Virus record (IMG/VR): IMGVR_UViG_3300035670_000017
Span: 128,850-167,687 of that record
Origin: a virus
Direction: 5' to 3' (one strand)
Length of the DNA: 38,838 nt
Shown here: one piece after another, positions 37,647 to 38,838 of the stretch
How the letters are laid out: the number at the start of each line of letters is the position of its first letter
Position numbering within the stretch: the stretch's first letter is position 1
Notes under the pieces: model-generated
Told to the model about the DNA's origin: nothing
Database searches by the model: none
The model's input: only the letters and a program-made list of their open reading frames with translations
Translations under genes and position numbers: made by a program

Positions 37647-38309
37647 ATGACTAAAACAATTGTCGACGAACTTCCATCTTTCTACAAGGACATACTTCAA
37701 AACAAGAAGCATGAGTCTCCTACTTCGATCTACTATGGCGAACTCCAGCGCAATGAAGAGATGCGCAAGCGCGTTCGCGAGACGTCTCGCCTATATCCCA
37801 TGTTCAAGGAAGACATCATGTCTTTCGTGACGGCCAAGGGTGATCTGAATCTACCAATTCAGTTGGATGTCATCAGTGATTTTATCGACGATATCGATCG
37901 AGAGATTCGACTGTCTAATTTCATCATCCAGCTTTACAAGAAGCTCGATGAAACGCCCTCGATTCCTGTAGTACTGGATACCAAGGGCGATAAGGATATT
38001 TGGCTGTCCCCTAAATACAACGACGAAGTCAAGAAGATCGAGGAAGACCGGAAAGACATGGAGGACGCAAAGAAGGATCTGTTCTCCACTGCTCCTACCA
38101 CCACTGATTCGTTAAGTAACTACGAACCTCGATACCTCAATCGTGAACTTCGGGAAATGGTCAAGGCTGTTCATTTCCTAATGAGCAAGATCGCCCGTCG
38201 AAAGCTGGAAATCCATAACCAACAGTTCATTGCGCTGTCGGTCAAACCCAAAGAACTCGATCAATTCGTCAAATCGATCAACTGGCGTGCTGTTTTTGTG
38301 AAAAAATAA
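37647..38309 (+). CDS. Hypothetical coiled-coil protein, 220 aa
   Basis: I chose ATG 37647 because the longer frame from 37410 runs through the divergent intergenic region. The 220 residues are charged and helical, with a likely coiled coil near residues 125-150 (DEVKKIEEDRKDMEDAKK) and another near the C-terminus. There is no motif or membrane segment. A TTTTGT / TATAAA pair (37557, 37580) spaced like the phage promoter motif lies upstream. The family is unknown; a virion role is possible from position. Confidence 0.7.
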   Translation: MTKTIVDELPSFYKDILQNKKHESPTSIYYGELQRNEEMRKRVRETSRLYPMFKEDIMSFVTAKGDLNLPIQLDVISDFIDDIDREIRLSNFIIQLYKKLDETPSIPVVLDTKGDKDIWLSPKYNDEVKKIEEDRKDMEDAKKDLFSTAPTTTDSLSNYEPRYLNRELREMVKAVHFLMSKIARRKLEIHNQQFIALSVKPKELDQFVKSINWRAVFVKK

Positions 38310-38366
38310 AATAGCATATTAATAGCCTGGACTATTACAACAACTTTTTACATCTAGAAAGAAATC

Positions 38367-38838
38367 ATGACAAACGCAGCAACTCAAATCCAAGCGCAAC
38401 TGGGCGTCGACAATGCACTGTTTCGCAAGCAATCCAACAACGCCTCCTGGAGTGAACTGGCCAATGGCGTAGAAGCCAAGGTACGCGATCAGATCGCGGG
38501 TTCAACTAATCTGGCTGAACAGATCCGTATCGTGGTAGATATGGCAGGAACCAGCAATGGTGAATTCCAAACTTTCTATACTGGCGTGATGCGAGATCTG
38601 AAGATCTATGCTCAGCGCTGGTCCGCACTGGCCTCTCGCCGCAATGGCCGCCTTGGTGTCATCCAAGATCCCGCTGAATACACTGACTACCTGTCTTTGG
38701 GTCTGGAGTTCGTTTCTCTGAGTGAGGAAATGGCGATCGTGGTACCTGATACTCTTTTCAACCTGCAAGAGCATCATCACTTTGCACTGGAGACTCTGCG
38801 CAAGCGCGCGGAAGAAGCCAATGTTGCTGAAGCTGACG
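38367..38838 (+). CDS. Hypothetical protein, cut by window end (157 aa visible)
   Basis: A continuous frame runs from ATG 38367 to the right edge without a stop: 157 codons of well-behaved protein (start MTNAATQIQAQLGVDNALF, then acidic and helical, with a HHH near residue 135). There is an AGAAAGAAA site upstream. The body resembles uncharacterised virion proteins of phiKZ-like phages in length and composition so far, but no motif is diagnostic. Confidence 0.75.
   Translation, partial: MTNAATQIQAQLGVDNALFRKQSNNASWSELANGVEAKVRDQIAGSTNLAEQIRIVVDMAGTSNGEFQTFYTGVMRDLKIYAQRWSALASRRNGRLGVIQDPAEYTDYLSLGLEFVSLSEEMAIVVPDTLFNLQEHHHFALETLRKRAEEANVAEAD

Noticed and set aside
38320-38337. Small hairpin TAATAG/CTATTA before the last gene
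   Set aside because: Only 6 A/T-rich pairs with no T-run; much weaker than the other hairpins, so not listed as a terminator.
1-38838. CRISPR arrays, insertion sequences, integrase or attachment sites
   Set aside because: No regularly spaced direct repeats, transposase motifs, terminal inverted repeats or integrase catalytic residues were found; the visible repeats are hairpins, promoter motifs and protein-coding repeats.

Overview
The window looks like a segment of a jumbo tailed-phage genome of the phiKZ-like (nucleus-forming, Chimalliviridae-type) group. The main evidence is three separate genes for pieces of multisubunit RNA polymerase: one beta C-terminal half and two different beta-prime C-terminal halves. 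Also typical are tightly packed genes, long plus-strand runs with a short minus-strand block, strong hairpins between genes, many lineage-specific proteins of unknown function, and no ribosomal, tRNA or host metabolic genes. The bacterial host cannot be read from the sequence.

Layout. (1) 1-5272: probable tail-fibre/adhesin genes (933-2475 and 4338-4934). A two-gene accessory cassette interrupts them at 2693-4281; its second gene is a fusion of DUF4326-like, NADAR-like and SLOG (DUF2493-like) domains. (2) 5277-10110: a cassette of mostly small genes sharing an AAAGGAAA-type ribosome binding site. It includes a soluble HExxH zinc peptidase, an HTH protein and several membrane microproteins. 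(3) 10115-17613: proteins of unknown or possibly virion function, an SbcD/Mre11-like nuclease, and a tail-anchored coiled-coil protein. (4) 17692-19593: a nucleic-acid-binding candidate with an SSB-like acidic C-terminus, preceded by a perfect palindrome, then two small proteins. (5) 19677-29236: a non-virion RNA polymerase neighbourhood. Its order (523-aa protein, two 488-aa proteins, beta C-half, beta-prime C-half) matches what I recall of phiKZ genes 68-74. (6) 29259-33134: two unknown proteins, a DEAH-type helicase and a small protein. (7) 33147-37460, minus strand: a protein with an A/P/E-rich tail, a SLOG protein with a Gly-Asn-Trp-rich tail, a small ORF, a second beta-prime C-half (probably of the virion polymerase) and a conserved partner. 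(8) 37647-end: two plus-strand proteins, the last cut by the window edge.

How it works together. Four copies of a two-block promoter-like motif (GTTTnT, 17 bases, TATACT, then YTACTTGAG or a close variant) lie in front of the peptidase cassette, the 10.2 kb gene, the 523-aa polymerase-associated gene and the beta gene. The polymerase genes and the small-gene cassette may therefore be switched on together, probably early. Hairpins separate most transcription units, and many of them lack a U-tract.

Limits: identities rest on motifs read by eye. No similarity search or structure prediction was run, and all references to phiKZ gene numbers are from memory.
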